Shown here: piece by piece, positions 52,494 to 61,693 of the stretch
Layout of the letters: every line of letters starts with the position of its first letter
Position numbering within the stretch: position 1 is the first letter of the stretch
Assembly: GCA_030429235.1 (NCBI GenBank)
Contig: JAUIDB010000012.1
Span: 1-64,000 of the forward strand
Reading direction: 5' to 3'
From: Thermoanaerobaculia bacterium
GTDB lineage: Bacteria; Acidobacteriota; Thermoanaerobaculia; Multivoradales; JAIOJS01
Length of the DNA: 64,000 nucleotides
Made by a program: the position numbers and the translations under genes
The notes under the pieces: model-generated
Databases searched by the model: none
Told to the model about the DNA's origin: nothing
Seen by the model: only the letters and a program-made list of their open reading frames with translations

Positions 52494-54149
52494 TCAGGGT
52501 TCGTAGCGTCCGGTGGCCATCAGGGTGCGCCCCGACGGCGGATCGTGCACCGAAAAGACCAGATCGTGGGCCCCTTTGCGCAGCTTCATCGTGGTCTCGA
52601 AGCGGTCGGTCGACCCGGGCGGTGGCGGCTCCTCGAGATCGAGTCGGAGGCGGATCACCGGGATCGGAGCCATCTGACCACTCTCGTCCTGCACCGCGAC
52701 CCGAAGCTCCACTTCACCTACCATCCGGTCGCCGTAGGGAACGATGGTCACGTGGTCGAGCGGGATGGTGACCGCGATCGGTACCTGGACCTTGCCGATG
52801 CCGGCCCGCTTGCCGGTCCCGATCTGCACCGACAGGGGTCCCTCACTGACCTGGTGGCCAAAGAGTAGGGCGCTCTCGACTTCCATGGTGACTTCGGTCG
52901 AGCGCGAGTAGTCCTGATAGCCCTTGCGGTGGCGTACCGTGAGCCCCGGTGCGTCGACCACCACCCGGATCTCGCGGTCGGCGTCCGCTCCCTTGCGCTC
53001 CGGCGTGAAGCCCAACCAGTAGTAGGCCGCGAGGTCGCGGTGGACCTCCTCCATCACGTCGAGGCGACGAGCGTTGATGAAGGGCTGACCGCCGGTCTGC
53101 TCGGCCAGATACTCGAGGGTGTGGTGCATGTCGTTCTCGCGCAGCGAGAGGCCGCCGTTGGGAGCCGGACCGCGGCGCGAAGCGTCGACTGCGTCGAGTC
53201 CACCCTGGAAGCCAGGCAGGTCGACCGGAAAGAGCGTGTAGCCCAGCAGATTTGCCGTTTCGGTCAGGGGTCGGAAGATCCCCTCGCCCCGGCGCACCTG
53301 GGTGTCGAGTATGGCCCGGTGGTAGTCGTTGACTACGAACTCGGCAGGGTGGTTGGGCCACCCACCGGAGAGCAGCAGCATCACCTTGCGGCCGGGTGGG
53401 CCACCGAAACCACGCAGAGTGCTGGCGGCCGCGGCCACCGAACGATCGAGCTGCTCCTCGATCCGCTCGGCGTAGTAGAGCTCCTCGAGGTCGAGGTAGT
53501 AGCTGTCGTTGCTCACCCGCGACCGTCGGCCGCGGTCCTCGTCGAGGTCCAGCTGACGGAGCTCGGCGGTGCGCAAACGGCCGTAGGCCGGGCGCTGTTG
53601 GGCATCGCGCAAGACATCCTGCAGGTCGGAGTGCGACTGCGACCAGCTGGTCAACATGGTGAGTTTGCGCCCGTCGAAGGCCACGATCGCCATCCGATCA
53701 TTCGGCCCCAGGTACGCGACCTGACGACGGAGATCCTCCAGCACCTGGTCCCGGTCGCGCTCGATCGAGAAGAAGTCGTCGACGAACACCAGGTAGCTGG
53801 TCCCGACCGCTCGACCGGGCTGGACTTCGGCGATCTGGATATCCCGCAGATCCGAATCCGGCGCCGGCGGGCGGGCGACACCGCCGCGCACCTCGGTAAA
53901 GAACTCGATCTCCTGCTCCTCGCCGTCGACCAGGAGACGGAACAGATCGGGACGGAGGCCGAGCACCCGCACGCCGTCTCGGTCGGTGACCACCACTTCG
54001 ACGTTGACCACGCGCACGTCGAGAACATCACCGAAGACGCTCGACGGCTGAGGTTCCTGCGCCGGCAAGACGCTCGCCACCAGGGACGAGAGCAGCAACA
54101 CCAGACTGCTGCGGATGGCTAGAGATCGGAAAACGTGCAATCGATTCAT
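52494..54149 (-). CDS. Secreted VWFA-domain protein, copy 2
   Basis: This 551-residue paralogue of copy 1 has the same order. A signal peptide (to about residue 30) leads to the strand block VVNVEVVVTDRDGVRVLGLR. The VWFA core starts TSYLVFVDDFFSIERDRDQV (MIDAS-like DDFFS) and includes VMLLLSGGWPNHPAEF, FPVDLPGF and the C-terminal beta domain. It is upstream of copy 1 on the same strand by 66 bases. Two adjacent secreted VWFA proteins next to a small membrane pair suggest one envelope-associated complex. The function is unknown. Confidence 0.86.
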   Translation of the reverse strand: MNRLHVFRSLAIRSSLVLLLSSLVASVLPAQEPQPSSVFGDVLDVRVVNVEVVVTDRDGVRVLGLRPDLFRLLVDGEEQEIEFFTEVRGGVARPPAPDSDLRDIQIAEVQPGRAVGTSYLVFVDDFFSIERDRDQVLEDLRRQVAYLGPNDRMAIVAFDGRKLTMLTSWSQSHSDLQDVLRDAQQRPAYGRLRTAELRQLDLDEDRGRRSRVSNDSYYLDLEELYYAERIEEQLDRSVAAAASTLRGFGGPPGRKVMLLLSGGWPNHPAEFVVNDYHRAILDTQVRRGEGIFRPLTETANLLGYTLFPVDLPGFQGGLDAVDASRRGPAPNGGLSLRENDMHHTLEYLAEQTGGQPFINARRLDVMEEVHRDLAAYYWLGFTPERKGADADREIRVVVDAPGLTVRHRKGYQDYSRSTEVTMEVESALLFGHQVSEGPLSVQIGTGKRAGIGKVQVPIAVTIPLDHVTIVPYGDRMVGEVELRVAVQDESGQMAPIPVIRLRLDLEEPPPPGSTDRFETTMKLRKGAHDLVFSVHDPPSGRTLMATGRYEP

Positions 54150-54304
54150 ATCGCTGAGGGGTTCCTTTCGGTGCTTCTGGGGTGGCTACCGTTATCTTCT
54201 ATACGGTGGAACCCGTCGAGTGTCCCGATTCATTTCCACTCTGCGTCGGCAGGGACCAGTCAGGCCCAAGTCCAGCGCCCGCCGACACTCGTATCGAAAG
54301 GTCG

Positions 54305-55306
54305 TCAGCGCGTCAGGTGTCGGACGATGCGGTGTCCGTGGTCCCGCGAGTTCTCGATGAAGATCTTGCCGGTATCCCGCCCGGCCTGGAGGGTACCCGC
54401 CACGTAGAACCCGGGGATGTTCGACTCGCAGCTCTCGACGTCGACCTGCGGCACCAGGGTTTCGGGGTCGATCGCGACGCCGACCGCGGCGGCCAGATCC
54501 AGCTCGGGTCGGTAGCCGATCAACACGTAGCAAGTCGAACAGGGCAGAACCCACCGGCCCTCGGGACCACCACCGTGGACTCCCTCGGCATCGAAGCGTT
54601 CGACGGTACTCTGGTACCGAGCCGCTATAGCCCCTTCGGCCACGCGGTTCTCGAAGTCGGGGCCCAGCCAGTACTTGACGCTCGCCTTGGCCCTCTCGCC
54701 CCGGTGCACCAGGGTCACCTCGGCCCCCCAGCGGTACAGCTCGAGCGCGGCTTCGAGGGCCGAGTTGCCGCCTCCGACCACCACGACTCGATCGCCGTAG
54801 TGTCCGTACGGCTCGACGAAGCGAGACCGCACCCAGGGGAGGTCCTCGCCAGGGACCCCCAGCCGCTGGGGTTGGCCGAAGTAGCCGCTCGCCAGCACCA
54901 CCGCGCGGGCCCGCCGCTCCCGCGCCCCTTCACGGGTCTCACTGCGAACCAGGAAACCACCCTCGGCTGCCGATCGGGCTTCGACCGCGGTGACCGTCTC
55001 GCCGGTCGCCAGGGGCATCTGGTACTGCCGCGCGACCTCGCGGTAGTACGCCAGGGCCTGGGCCCGCGTCGGCTTGGCGTCGGGAATGGCCAGCGGCACG
55101 CCGGCGATCTCCAGGAGATCGCGGGTGGTGAAGAACCGCATATCGGTGGGATAGTGCCGGATGGCGTCGCACAGGCTGCCCCGGTCGAGCAGCAGTACTG
55201 ACAGACCGGCGTCGAGGGCGGCCGCGCCGACCGCCAGACCGGTGGGCCCTGCCCCGATGACCAGAAGGTCGAGAAGGGATTGATCGGCGGAAGGGGACTC
55301 AGACAT
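54305..55306 (-). CDS. ypdA: YpdA-family FAD/NADPH oxidoreductase (bacillithiol disulfide reductase-like)
   Basis: The ATG at 55306 gives 333 residues and overlaps the end of thiD by 8 nt. [20 protein letters not shown] binds FAD and [20 protein letters not shown] binds NADPH. The thioredoxin-reductase CxxC pair is absent. Family-typical blocks include [20 protein letters not shown] and [11 protein letters not shown] at the end. YpdA reduces oxidised bacillithiol in Firmicutes, so this gene hints at a bacillithiol-type thiol pool. No bsh biosynthesis gene is in the window. The assignment is by family resemblance. Confidence 0.85.
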   Translation of the reverse strand: MSESPSADQSLLDLLVIGAGPTGLAVGAAALDAGLSVLLLDRGSLCDAIRHYPTDMRFFTTRDLLEIAGVPLAIPDAKPTRAQALAYYREVARQYQMPLATGETVTAVEARSAAEGGFLVRSETREGARERRARAVVLASGYFGQPQRLGVPGEDLPWVRSRFVEPYGHYGDRVVVVGGGNSALEAALELYRWGAEVTLVHRGERAKASVKYWLGPDFENRVAEGAIAARYQSTVERFDAEGVHGGGPEGRWVLPCSTCYVLIGYRPELDLAAAVGVAIDPETLVPQVDVESCESNIPGFYVAGTLQAGRDTGKIFIENSRDHGHRIVRHLTR

Positions 55307-56114
55307 CGGCAACTCCGCGGGGAAAGTGGGCCACCGGACCATGACCCCGGCCCAGCCCCGGAGCGAGCCGAATGGCTTGTTGTAGATAGTCGATGGCGCC
55401 GCGTACCGCCGGTACCAGGGGGTCTCCCCGGCCCAACCGCGCGGCGATGGCAGACGACAGCGTGCATCCCGTCCCGTGGGTCGACCGGGAGTCGATCCGG
55501 GGGTGTTCGAACCTGGTCACCCCCTCCACGGTGACCAGGGTGTCGAATACCCGATCTCCCGAACCGTGTCCCCCCTTGACCAGGGCCGCCGCACCACCGC
55601 GCGCGAGGTCGCGGCCGGCCCGTTCCGCCGCGTCGAACTCGTCCACGGCGTAGCCAACCAGCTGTGCTGCCTCGGGCAGGTTGGGGGTCACCACCGTAGC
55701 GAGGGGCAGGAGTTCGGTGATCAGCGCCTCGACCGCCTCCGCGGCCAGCAGCGCATCGCCACTCTTGGCCACCATCACCGGGTCGAGGACGACCGGCTGC
55801 CCACCCAGGTGCTGGCGGAGGTGGCGGGCCACGGTGCGCACGGTCGCCGAATCTCCCAACATGCCGATCTTGACCGCATCGACGCCCAGATCCTCGAACA
55901 CGGCGTCGATCTGGGCGCCGACGACCTCCACCGGCACCGGATGGATCGCCGTGACACGCTCGGTGTTCTGGGCGGTCACGGCCGTGATCACGGACATCCC
56001 GTAGGCCCCGTGGGCGGCGAAGGTCTTGAGGTCGGCCTGGATCCCCGCTCCCCCCCCGGAGTCGGAACCAGCGATGGTCAGCAGGCGGGGCTCAGCTCGA
56101 GGCATCGACCGCAT
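55299..56114 (-). CDS. thiD: Hydroxymethylpyrimidine/phosphomethylpyrimidine kinase
   Basis: The 271-residue ribokinase-fold enzyme has [20 protein letters not shown] at the N-terminus, [16 protein letters not shown], then [16 protein letters not shown] and [12 protein letters not shown]. The catalytic [19 protein letters not shown] follows near residue 220. It phosphorylates HMP and HMP-P for thiamine synthesis. It may start at 56114 or at a second ATG at 56105. Either way it overlaps the 3' end of lgt, and its stop overlaps ypdA. No other thiamine gene is in view. Confidence 0.94.
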   Translation of the reverse strand: MRSMPRAEPRLLTIAGSDSGGGAGIQADLKTFAAHGAYGMSVITAVTAQNTERVTAIHPVPVEVVGAQIDAVFEDLGVDAVKIGMLGDSATVRTVARHLRQHLGGQPVVLDPVMVAKSGDALLAAEAVEALITELLPLATVVTPNLPEAAQLVGYAVDEFDAAERAGRDLARGGAAALVKGGHGSGDRVFDTLVTVEGVTRFEHPRIDSRSTHGTGCTLSSAIAARLGRGDPLVPAVRGAIDYLQQAIRLAPGLGRGHGPVAHFPRGVADV

Positions 56115-56919
56115 GGGATTGTCGGACCCGTCGCCAGGCCAGGAAGAGCACCGTGATCAGGATCAACAGGCTGATGCCCTGGGCCAGGGTGAGCTGGCCG
56201 AGGAGCCGGTCGTCCTTGGCGCGCAGGAACTCGATGCCAAAACGCTCGACCGCCAGCAGCGCGAACAGGACCAGCGCCACGCCACCAGGCCGGTATCCCG
56301 AACCCTCTCCTCGACTCTTCAACATCCAGAAACCGATCCCCCAAATGACCAGGGCGATCGCGGTCTCGTAGAGCTGGGTGGGATGGACGGCCATCAACTG
56401 AGCCCCCGGAATGTCATCCGGAATGGGAATCCCGAATTCGCTCTGCAGGTAGGCGGCCCGGGTCGGGGGCAGCCCCACCGGGAACTCCACCCCCCAGGGA
56501 AGATCGGTCGGGACTCCATAGTCGTCGCCGACCAGGAAACAGCCCACTCGGCCCACGCCGTACCCCAGAGCGAGGGCGGGCGTCGCCGCGTCGAGGGTCG
56601 ACCAGAACGGCAAACGACGGCGCGACATCACGAACAGCACGGCAGCGGTGCCGAGGAGAAAACCGCCGTACCAGACCAGCCCGGAGCGACTGAGAAGAAG
56701 GCCCCAGTCGCGGTACAGCAAGGCGTAGTAGATCTTGCCCCCGGCGATGCCACCGAGCCCGGCCCACAACATCATGGAACTGGCGTCGTCGGCCGTACCG
56801 ATCCCGAGCCACCGCAGGTTCCGCGAAAGTTGGGCGTACCCCACCAGGAAGGCGAGCATCAACATCACGCCGAACGGCGAGATCGAAAGGGGACCGAGGT
56901 GGAACAGCTCTTGGATCAT
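56092..56919 (-). CDS. lgt: Prolipoprotein diacylglyceryl transferase
   Basis: The ATG at 56919 has AGGAG upstream and gives 275 residues with about seven membrane helices. Diagnostic blocks are [17 protein letters not shown], the essential Lgt signature region [17 protein letters not shown], and the periplasmic [17 protein letters not shown] with the catalytic His. The C-terminus has [16 protein letters not shown]. Lgt transfers diacylglycerol to the lipobox cysteine, the first step in maturing the lipoproteins seen elsewhere in the window (Pal, CpoB, LptE and the 10766-11284 product). The usual Asn of the signature is Cys here, as in many Lgt variants. Confidence 0.93.
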   Translation of the reverse strand: MIQELFHLGPLSISPFGVMLMLAFLVGYAQLSRNLRWLGIGTADDASSMMLWAGLGGIAGGKIYYALLYRDWGLLLSRSGLVWYGGFLLGTAAVLFVMSRRRLPFWSTLDAATPALALGYGVGRVGCFLVGDDYGVPTDLPWGVEFPVGLPPTRAAYLQSEFGIPIPDDIPGAQLMAVHPTQLYETAIALVIWGIGFWMLKSRGEGSGYRPGGVALVLFALLAVERFGIEFLRAKDDRLLGQLTLAQGISLLILITVLFLAWRRVRQSHAVDASS

Positions 56920-57012
56920 CGAAAAACTCCTGCTCGCTCCGGGCGGAAGCGCCGCGCGAAGGGTGCGAAGGTTATCAGGAGTTTGGCCCCCTCTCCGGAT
57001 AAGATCCGGCCG

Positions 57013-58440
57013 ATGTCTCGTCCGGTCGCCAGCCTCACCTCGGAGCAGTCGTTGCAACGCCTCCGCCAGGCCCTGGGAGAGGACTGTCTTTCCCAGTCGG
57101 AGAGCGATCTCGAGGCCTACGGCCGTGACGAGACCGAGGACCTCGAATACCGTCCCGACCTCGTGGCTCGGCCGCGCTCCACCGACCAGATCGTCGACCT
57201 GCTCCGCGTGGCGCACCGAGAGGGAATCCCGATCACCCCCCGGGGGGCGGGCACCGGTCTGTCGGGCGGGGCCCTGGCCGTACGGGGTGGCATCTGCCTC
57301 TCTCTCGAGCGGCTGAATCGAATCGTCGCCATCGACCGTGGCGACATGGTGGCCGAAGTGCAAGCGGGCGTGGTTACCGGCGATCTGATGCGCTCCGCGG
57401 CCGAAGAGGGCCTGCTCTACGGCCCCAACCCCTCCAGCTTCGACCAGTGCACCCTCGGAGGCAACATCGCCGAGAACGCGGCCGGGCCGTTGTCGCTGCG
57501 CTACGGCACCACGCGGGCCCAGGTCCTCGGCCTCGAGGTCGTGACGGCCGAGGGCGAGCTCCTGCGGACCGGCGGTCGCAACCGCAAGGACGTCGCGGGC
57601 TACGATCTCACGTCCCTCTTCGTGGGCTCGGAGGGAACCCTGGGAGTGGTCACCGCCGCCACCCTCCGCCTGCACCCCGCACCCCGGGCTCGCACCACCC
57701 TACTCGCCGCCTTCCCCACGCTCGAGGCGGCGGCCCGGGCCGTCGAGGTCCTCTGCCGCGAGGTGCCGAGTCTGGCCGCCTGCGAGATCATGGATGGTCC
57801 CGCCATCGCCGCAGTGGCCGCCATACAGACCGTGCCCGACAGTCTGCGCCAGGCCGGAGCCGCGCTGCTGCTGGAACTGCACCACGATCGTCCCCGGGCG
57901 CCGGAAACCCTGGCCGAAGAGGTCTTCGAGCGGCTCGAGCCGCTCGGCCTGGAAGATCTGCAGGTGGCGCTCGACGCCGCTGACGCGCGGATGTTGTGGC
58001 AGATCCGGCGCCAGGTCGCCCACGGCGTCAAGGCGCAGTCGGTCTACAAGGAGGTCGATACCGTGGTGCCGCGCTCGCGCCTGGCCGAGCTGGTGCGTGC
58101 GGCGCGCGAGGTCGCGACCGCAGAGGGCCTCGAGGCGATCTGCTACGGCCACGCCGGCGACGGCAATCTTCACATCAATCTACTACGCGGCGCGCTCGAC
58201 GACCCGCACTGGGCACGGGCCCGAGATCGGGCCGAAACCGCCCTCTTCGGCCGGGCCGTGGCCCTGGGCGGTTCGATTACCGGGGAGCATGGGGTCGGCT
58301 GGACCCAGCGCCACCATCTCGACCGCCTGGCGGACCCGGTGGGTCTCGAGCGCATGCGGCGACTGAAGGCCGTCCTCGACCCTCGGGGGATTCTGAACCC
58401 GGGCAAGATCTTCCTTTCCGGGCCGGAGGAGGCTTCGTGA
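57013..58440 (+). CDS. glcD: FAD-linked oxidase, GlcD/D-lactate dehydrogenase type
   Basis: The ATG at 57013 gives 475 residues; in-frame sequence further upstream lies over lgt and is not coding. The PCMH FAD-binding domain (about 45-220) has the PP-loop ITPRGAGTGLSGGALAVRGG and TLGGNIAENAAGPLSLRYGT. The C-terminal cap ends GHAGDGNLHINL and TGEHGVGWTQRHH (metal-ligand His residues), as in GlcD. Substrates in this group are 2-hydroxy acids such as glycolate or D-lactate. It is divergent from lgt and heads the run of overlapping + strand genes. Confidence 0.9.
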   Translation: MSRPVASLTSEQSLQRLRQALGEDCLSQSESDLEAYGRDETEDLEYRPDLVARPRSTDQIVDLLRVAHREGIPITPRGAGTGLSGGALAVRGGICLSLERLNRIVAIDRGDMVAEVQAGVVTGDLMRSAAEEGLLYGPNPSSFDQCTLGGNIAENAAGPLSLRYGTTRAQVLGLEVVTAEGELLRTGGRNRKDVAGYDLTSLFVGSEGTLGVVTAATLRLHPAPRARTTLLAAFPTLEAAARAVEVLCREVPSLAACEIMDGPAIAAVAAIQTVPDSLRQAGAALLLELHHDRPRAPETLAEEVFERLEPLGLEDLQVALDAADARMLWQIRRQVAHGVKAQSVYKEVDTVVPRSRLAELVRAAREVATAEGLEAICYGHAGDGNLHINLLRGALDDPHWARARDRAETALFGRAVALGGSITGEHGVGWTQRHHLDRLADPVGLERMRRLKAVLDPRGILNPGKIFLSGPEEAS

Positions 58441-59492
58441 GCCGGGTCTGGAAGAAGCGGTTCGAGGAGTTGGAGGCGTTCGTACGACCCGATCGGGTCC
58501 GAGGCCGTTGGCTGGTGCTGACGCACGACAACCCCGACCCCGATGCCCTGGCCGCGGCGGCGTTGATGGCCCGCCTCCTGCGCAAGGCGTTCGGCGCACG
58601 GGTCACGATCGCCTACGGGGGTCTCATCGGCCGCGCGGAGAACCAGGAGATGGTTCGAACCCTCGGGCTCAAGATCAGCCACGTGAAACACCTCAGCTTC
58701 CGGAACTACCGCCACTTCCTCCTGGTCGACACGCAACCGCGGACGGGCAACAACCAACTACCGGCGGACATCGTGCCGGACATCGTGCTCGATCACCATC
58801 CGCCGCGAGGAGCCAGTCGTTCCGTTCCCTTCGCCGACATCCGACCCGAGGTGGGGGCGACGGCAACCCTGGCCGCCGAGTACTACCTCGGCAGCGGTCT
58901 CGAAGTGAGCGCGCGGGGGGCGACGGCTCTGGTGTACGCCATCCGTACCGAGACCCGCGACTTCAGCCGGGAAGCGGCGGGTCCCGACCGTCGGGTCTAC
59001 GACCAGGTGTTCCCCTCGGTCAACAAGCGGGCGCTGGCCAAGATCCAGTACCCCCGGCTCCCCCTCTCCTACTACCGGATGGTGCGAGAGGCATTGGAGC
59101 GCGTGCAAGGGATCGGCACGCTGGTGCTCTCGCACCTGGGCGAGGTCGAACAACCGGACATCGTGCCCGAGATCGCCGATTTCCTTCTTCGTATGGAGGG
59201 CCGCACCTGGTCGTTGTGTACGGGTCGTTTCGAAGACCGCATCTTCCTCTCTCTGCGCACCACCAACCCGCGCGCAGATGCCGGCCAGCTGATGCGTCGC
59301 CTGGTCGGCCGAAAGGGACGGGGAGGGGGGCACGGCATGCTCGCCGGCGGCTGGATCCCGACCAATCAGGACGTCGAGCGTCAACAGGAGCGCCTGGGGC
59401 GACGGCTGGCCAAAGCCCTCAGAAAGGACCCCGAACGGATCGCGGCTCTCGATCTGTCCCAGAAGACCCTCGCCCCGAAGGAAACCCCTTGA
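58437..59492 (+). CDS. DHH/DHHA1-family phosphoesterase (NrnA-like)
   Basis: The GTG at 58437 overlaps the glcD-like stop (GTGA) and gives 351 residues. Metal-binding motifs are LVLTHDNPDPDALAAAALMA, FLLVDTQP and IVLDHHPPRG (DHH). The C-terminal DHHA1 domain carries GRKGRGGGHGMLAGG. NrnA-type enzymes degrade nanoRNA, pAp or cyclic dinucleotide products; the specific substrate cannot be told from sequence. Its position in front of two glycogen enzymes is unusual. It is coupled to the next gene by an overlapping TTGA. Confidence 0.88.
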   Translation: MSRVWKKRFEELEAFVRPDRVRGRWLVLTHDNPDPDALAAAALMARLLRKAFGARVTIAYGGLIGRAENQEMVRTLGLKISHVKHLSFRNYRHFLLVDTQPRTGNNQLPADIVPDIVLDHHPPRGASRSVPFADIRPEVGATATLAAEYYLGSGLEVSARGATALVYAIRTETRDFSREAAGPDRRVYDQVFPSVNKRALAKIQYPRLPLSYYRMVREALERVQGIGTLVLSHLGEVEQPDIVPEIADFLLRMEGRTWSLCTGRFEDRIFLSLRTTNPRADAGQLMRRLVGRKGRGGGHGMLAGGWIPTNQDVERQQERLGRRLAKALRKDPERIAALDLSQKTLAPKETP

Positions 59493-61693
59493 GCCCGAAG
59501 TCCGACCTGCGGACCGAGTTGGCCGCGGCCGAGCCTGGACGCCGCCAGGCGGCCCGCGACCGCATTCGACGCGCGGTCGACCAGGCCGGAGGAGACCAGG
59601 AGCGAGCGGCCCAGGACCTCGGACTCGAGACCTGGGAGGTCGCCCACTGGTTGGCGGTAGCCGAGTTGCCCGGCAGCCACACTCCGGCCCGCCCCGAGAG
59701 CGGAGCGAAGGACACCTCCATCGTCCCCACTGAGCCTCCGCCCCAAGCGCGCCAGCGGCCGTCGTCGCGGAGCCTTCCTTCGAGCGCCGAACTCGCGCGG
59801 GCCTCGGGGTATCCATTCGACCGCTCCGGGCCGGCTCGCGCCGGCTCCCCCTTCGACGACTTCGGCCCCGAGTACCGACAACCGCTGACGGCACCGGTTC
59901 CCGGGCCACCAGCCATCGACGAGAAGCCGCCGGCTCCCCGGGGGCTGCCGCTGGCCCGCTCACCGCGTCCCGCCGAGCCGCGTCTGACCCTCCCGGGCGT
60001 GGCTGCCGCCGGCACGCCACGTCCCCACGCCCCGCGGGCCACCCAACTCCCGCTGCCGGACCTACGAGATCCTCAATCGGCCGCGCCCCGACGACTCGCT
60101 CTGATTTTGCACGCCCACCTCCCCTGGGTGCTGGGACACGGCACCTGGCCCCACGGCGAGGACTGGCTGATGGAGGCGGTGGTGCACTGCTACGTGCCTC
60201 TGGTCGCCATGTTGCAACGACGCCAAGCCGAGGGCCAACGACGCCTCCTGACCTTTTCGATCACCCCGGTCCTCGCCGCCCAACTCGCGGATCCCAGGTG
60301 CCGCGAGGCCGTCGACCGCTACTACGGCGAACGCCTTGGGGCTGCCGAGGCTCTGCAAGAGGTCCACCCCCTCGGCCACTGGTGGAATCTGGAACTCACG
60401 GCGTCGCGAGCCGCGTGGGACGCGATCGACGGGAATCTGATCGCCGCTCTCCGCTCGCTCGAAACGGCGGGAGTGATCGAACTCTCCACCTGCGCCGCCA
60501 CCCATGCCTACCTGCCCTTGACCCACCACCAGGAGATGATCCGTCTGCAGGTCGTGGCGGCCTGTACCCAGCACGAGAGGCTCTTCGGGCGTCGGCCTCG
60601 CGGCATCTGGATGCCGGAGTGTGCCTACCGGCCGACGGGGGCCTGGCGCCATCCCGTCACCGATGCCCGCGAAACTCTACGTTGGGGCAACGAAGCGTTC
60701 CTGCAGGAGCAGGGGCTGCAATGGACCGTGGTCGACGCCCATCTGCTGCTCGGCGGTGAACCGTTCCTCGGCTACGGCTTCCCCTGGGTCGACGATCCCC
60801 ACGCGGTGACGGCTCCCCTGCCGGAGGCAGCCGAGGGTGAGCCGACCCTCTCCGAGCGGCTGCAACCGACCCGAATCGGGGCCAGCGACGTGATCGCGTT
60901 CATCCGGGAGCCGCACACCGCCCGCCAGGTCTGGGCTCGCCACCTCGGCTACCCCGGCGACCCGCGCTTTCTCGACTTCCACAAACGGCACGAGTCCTCC
61001 GGGCTTCGACTCTGGAGCGTCACCGACGCCGACGCCGACCTCGCCGACAAACTCCCCTACTGGCCGCACGCCGCGGCTGACGCCGTCGCCGACCAGGCGC
61101 GGCACTTCCTGCAGATGCTCGGCCGCATCCCCGGCCTGGGCGGAGGTCTGGCCGCCTGTCCCTTCGATGCCGAACTGTTCGGCCACTGGTGGTACGAGGG
61201 TCCTCGTTGGCTCGAAGCCGTGTTCGAGAACGTTTCGCACCAACTCATGGTAGAAACCACAACCCCGGAGCACGAAGTGGGGCGGGTGCCGCAGGAGCGG
61301 CGCCACGATCTGATGGAGGGCTCCTGGGGCGAAGAAGGAGACCACAGAGTCTGGGTCAACCCCGGCACCGAGTGGATGTGGCACGATCTGCAGCGAGCCG
61401 AAGCCGCCGTCGACCAGCTGGTCGCCGACCCGGCGGTCGGAGAGCCGCGCCGCCGCGCCGCACTGGCTCAGTTGATGCTGATGGCCTCCTCCGACTGGCC
61501 CTTTCTGATTACCATGGGAGCCGCCGCCGACTACGCGACGACTCGTTTCGAAACCCACCGCGACCGCCTACAGCAGTTGCTGACTCACGACTCCTCGGCC
61601 GAGCTGCCCCCCTGGGTGGCGGAAGACCTGGCGGGGATGGATCTGCACAGCGACTGGTGGGCGCGGACCCCTCAAGCTCCGGAGCCCCGATGA
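59489..61693 (+). CDS. GH57 1,4-alpha-glucan branching-type enzyme with N-terminal HTH-like extension
   Basis: TTG at 59489 overlapping the preceding TGA is the only start that keeps the whole reading frame; the product has 734 residues. The catalytic GH57 part begins near residue 205 with LILHAHLPWVLGHG. The nucleophile Glu lies in GIWMPECAYRPTGAW (near 372) and the acid Asp in CPFDAELFGHWWYEG (near 557). The DUF1957 C-terminus (NPGTEWMWHDLQRAE, SSDWPFLITMGAA) points to branching. The first ~60 residues (RIRRAVDQAGGDQERAAQDL) resemble a Fis-type helix-turn-helix, joined by a ~130-residue Pro-rich linker. Confidence 0.87.
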   Translation: MSPKSDLRTELAAAEPGRRQAARDRIRRAVDQAGGDQERAAQDLGLETWEVAHWLAVAELPGSHTPARPESGAKDTSIVPTEPPPQARQRPSSRSLPSSAELARASGYPFDRSGPARAGSPFDDFGPEYRQPLTAPVPGPPAIDEKPPAPRGLPLARSPRPAEPRLTLPGVAAAGTPRPHAPRATQLPLPDLRDPQSAAPRRLALILHAHLPWVLGHGTWPHGEDWLMEAVVHCYVPLVAMLQRRQAEGQRRLLTFSITPVLAAQLADPRCREAVDRYYGERLGAAEALQEVHPLGHWWNLELTASRAAWDAIDGNLIAALRSLETAGVIELSTCAATHAYLPLTHHQEMIRLQVVAACTQHERLFGRRPRGIWMPECAYRPTGAWRHPVTDARETLRWGNEAFLQEQGLQWTVVDAHLLLGGEPFLGYGFPWVDDPHAVTAPLPEAAEGEPTLSERLQPTRIGASDVIAFIREPHTARQVWARHLGYPGDPRFLDFHKRHESSGLRLWSVTDADADLADKLPYWPHAAADAVADQARHFLQMLGRIPGLGGGLAACPFDAELFGHWWYEGPRWLEAVFENVSHQLMVETTTPEHEVGRVPQERRHDLMEGSWGEEGDHRVWVNPGTEWMWHDLQRAEAAVDQLVADPAVGEPRRRAALAQLMLMASSDWPFLITMGAAADYATTRFETHRDRLQQLLTHDSSAELPPWVAEDLAGMDLHSDWWARTPQAPEPR

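Noticed and set aside
56026-57012. N-terminal extension of the GlcD-type oxidase by more than 300 residues
   Set aside because: The in-frame upstream sequence is the antisense of lgt and thiD; the family N-terminus fits the ATG at 57013.
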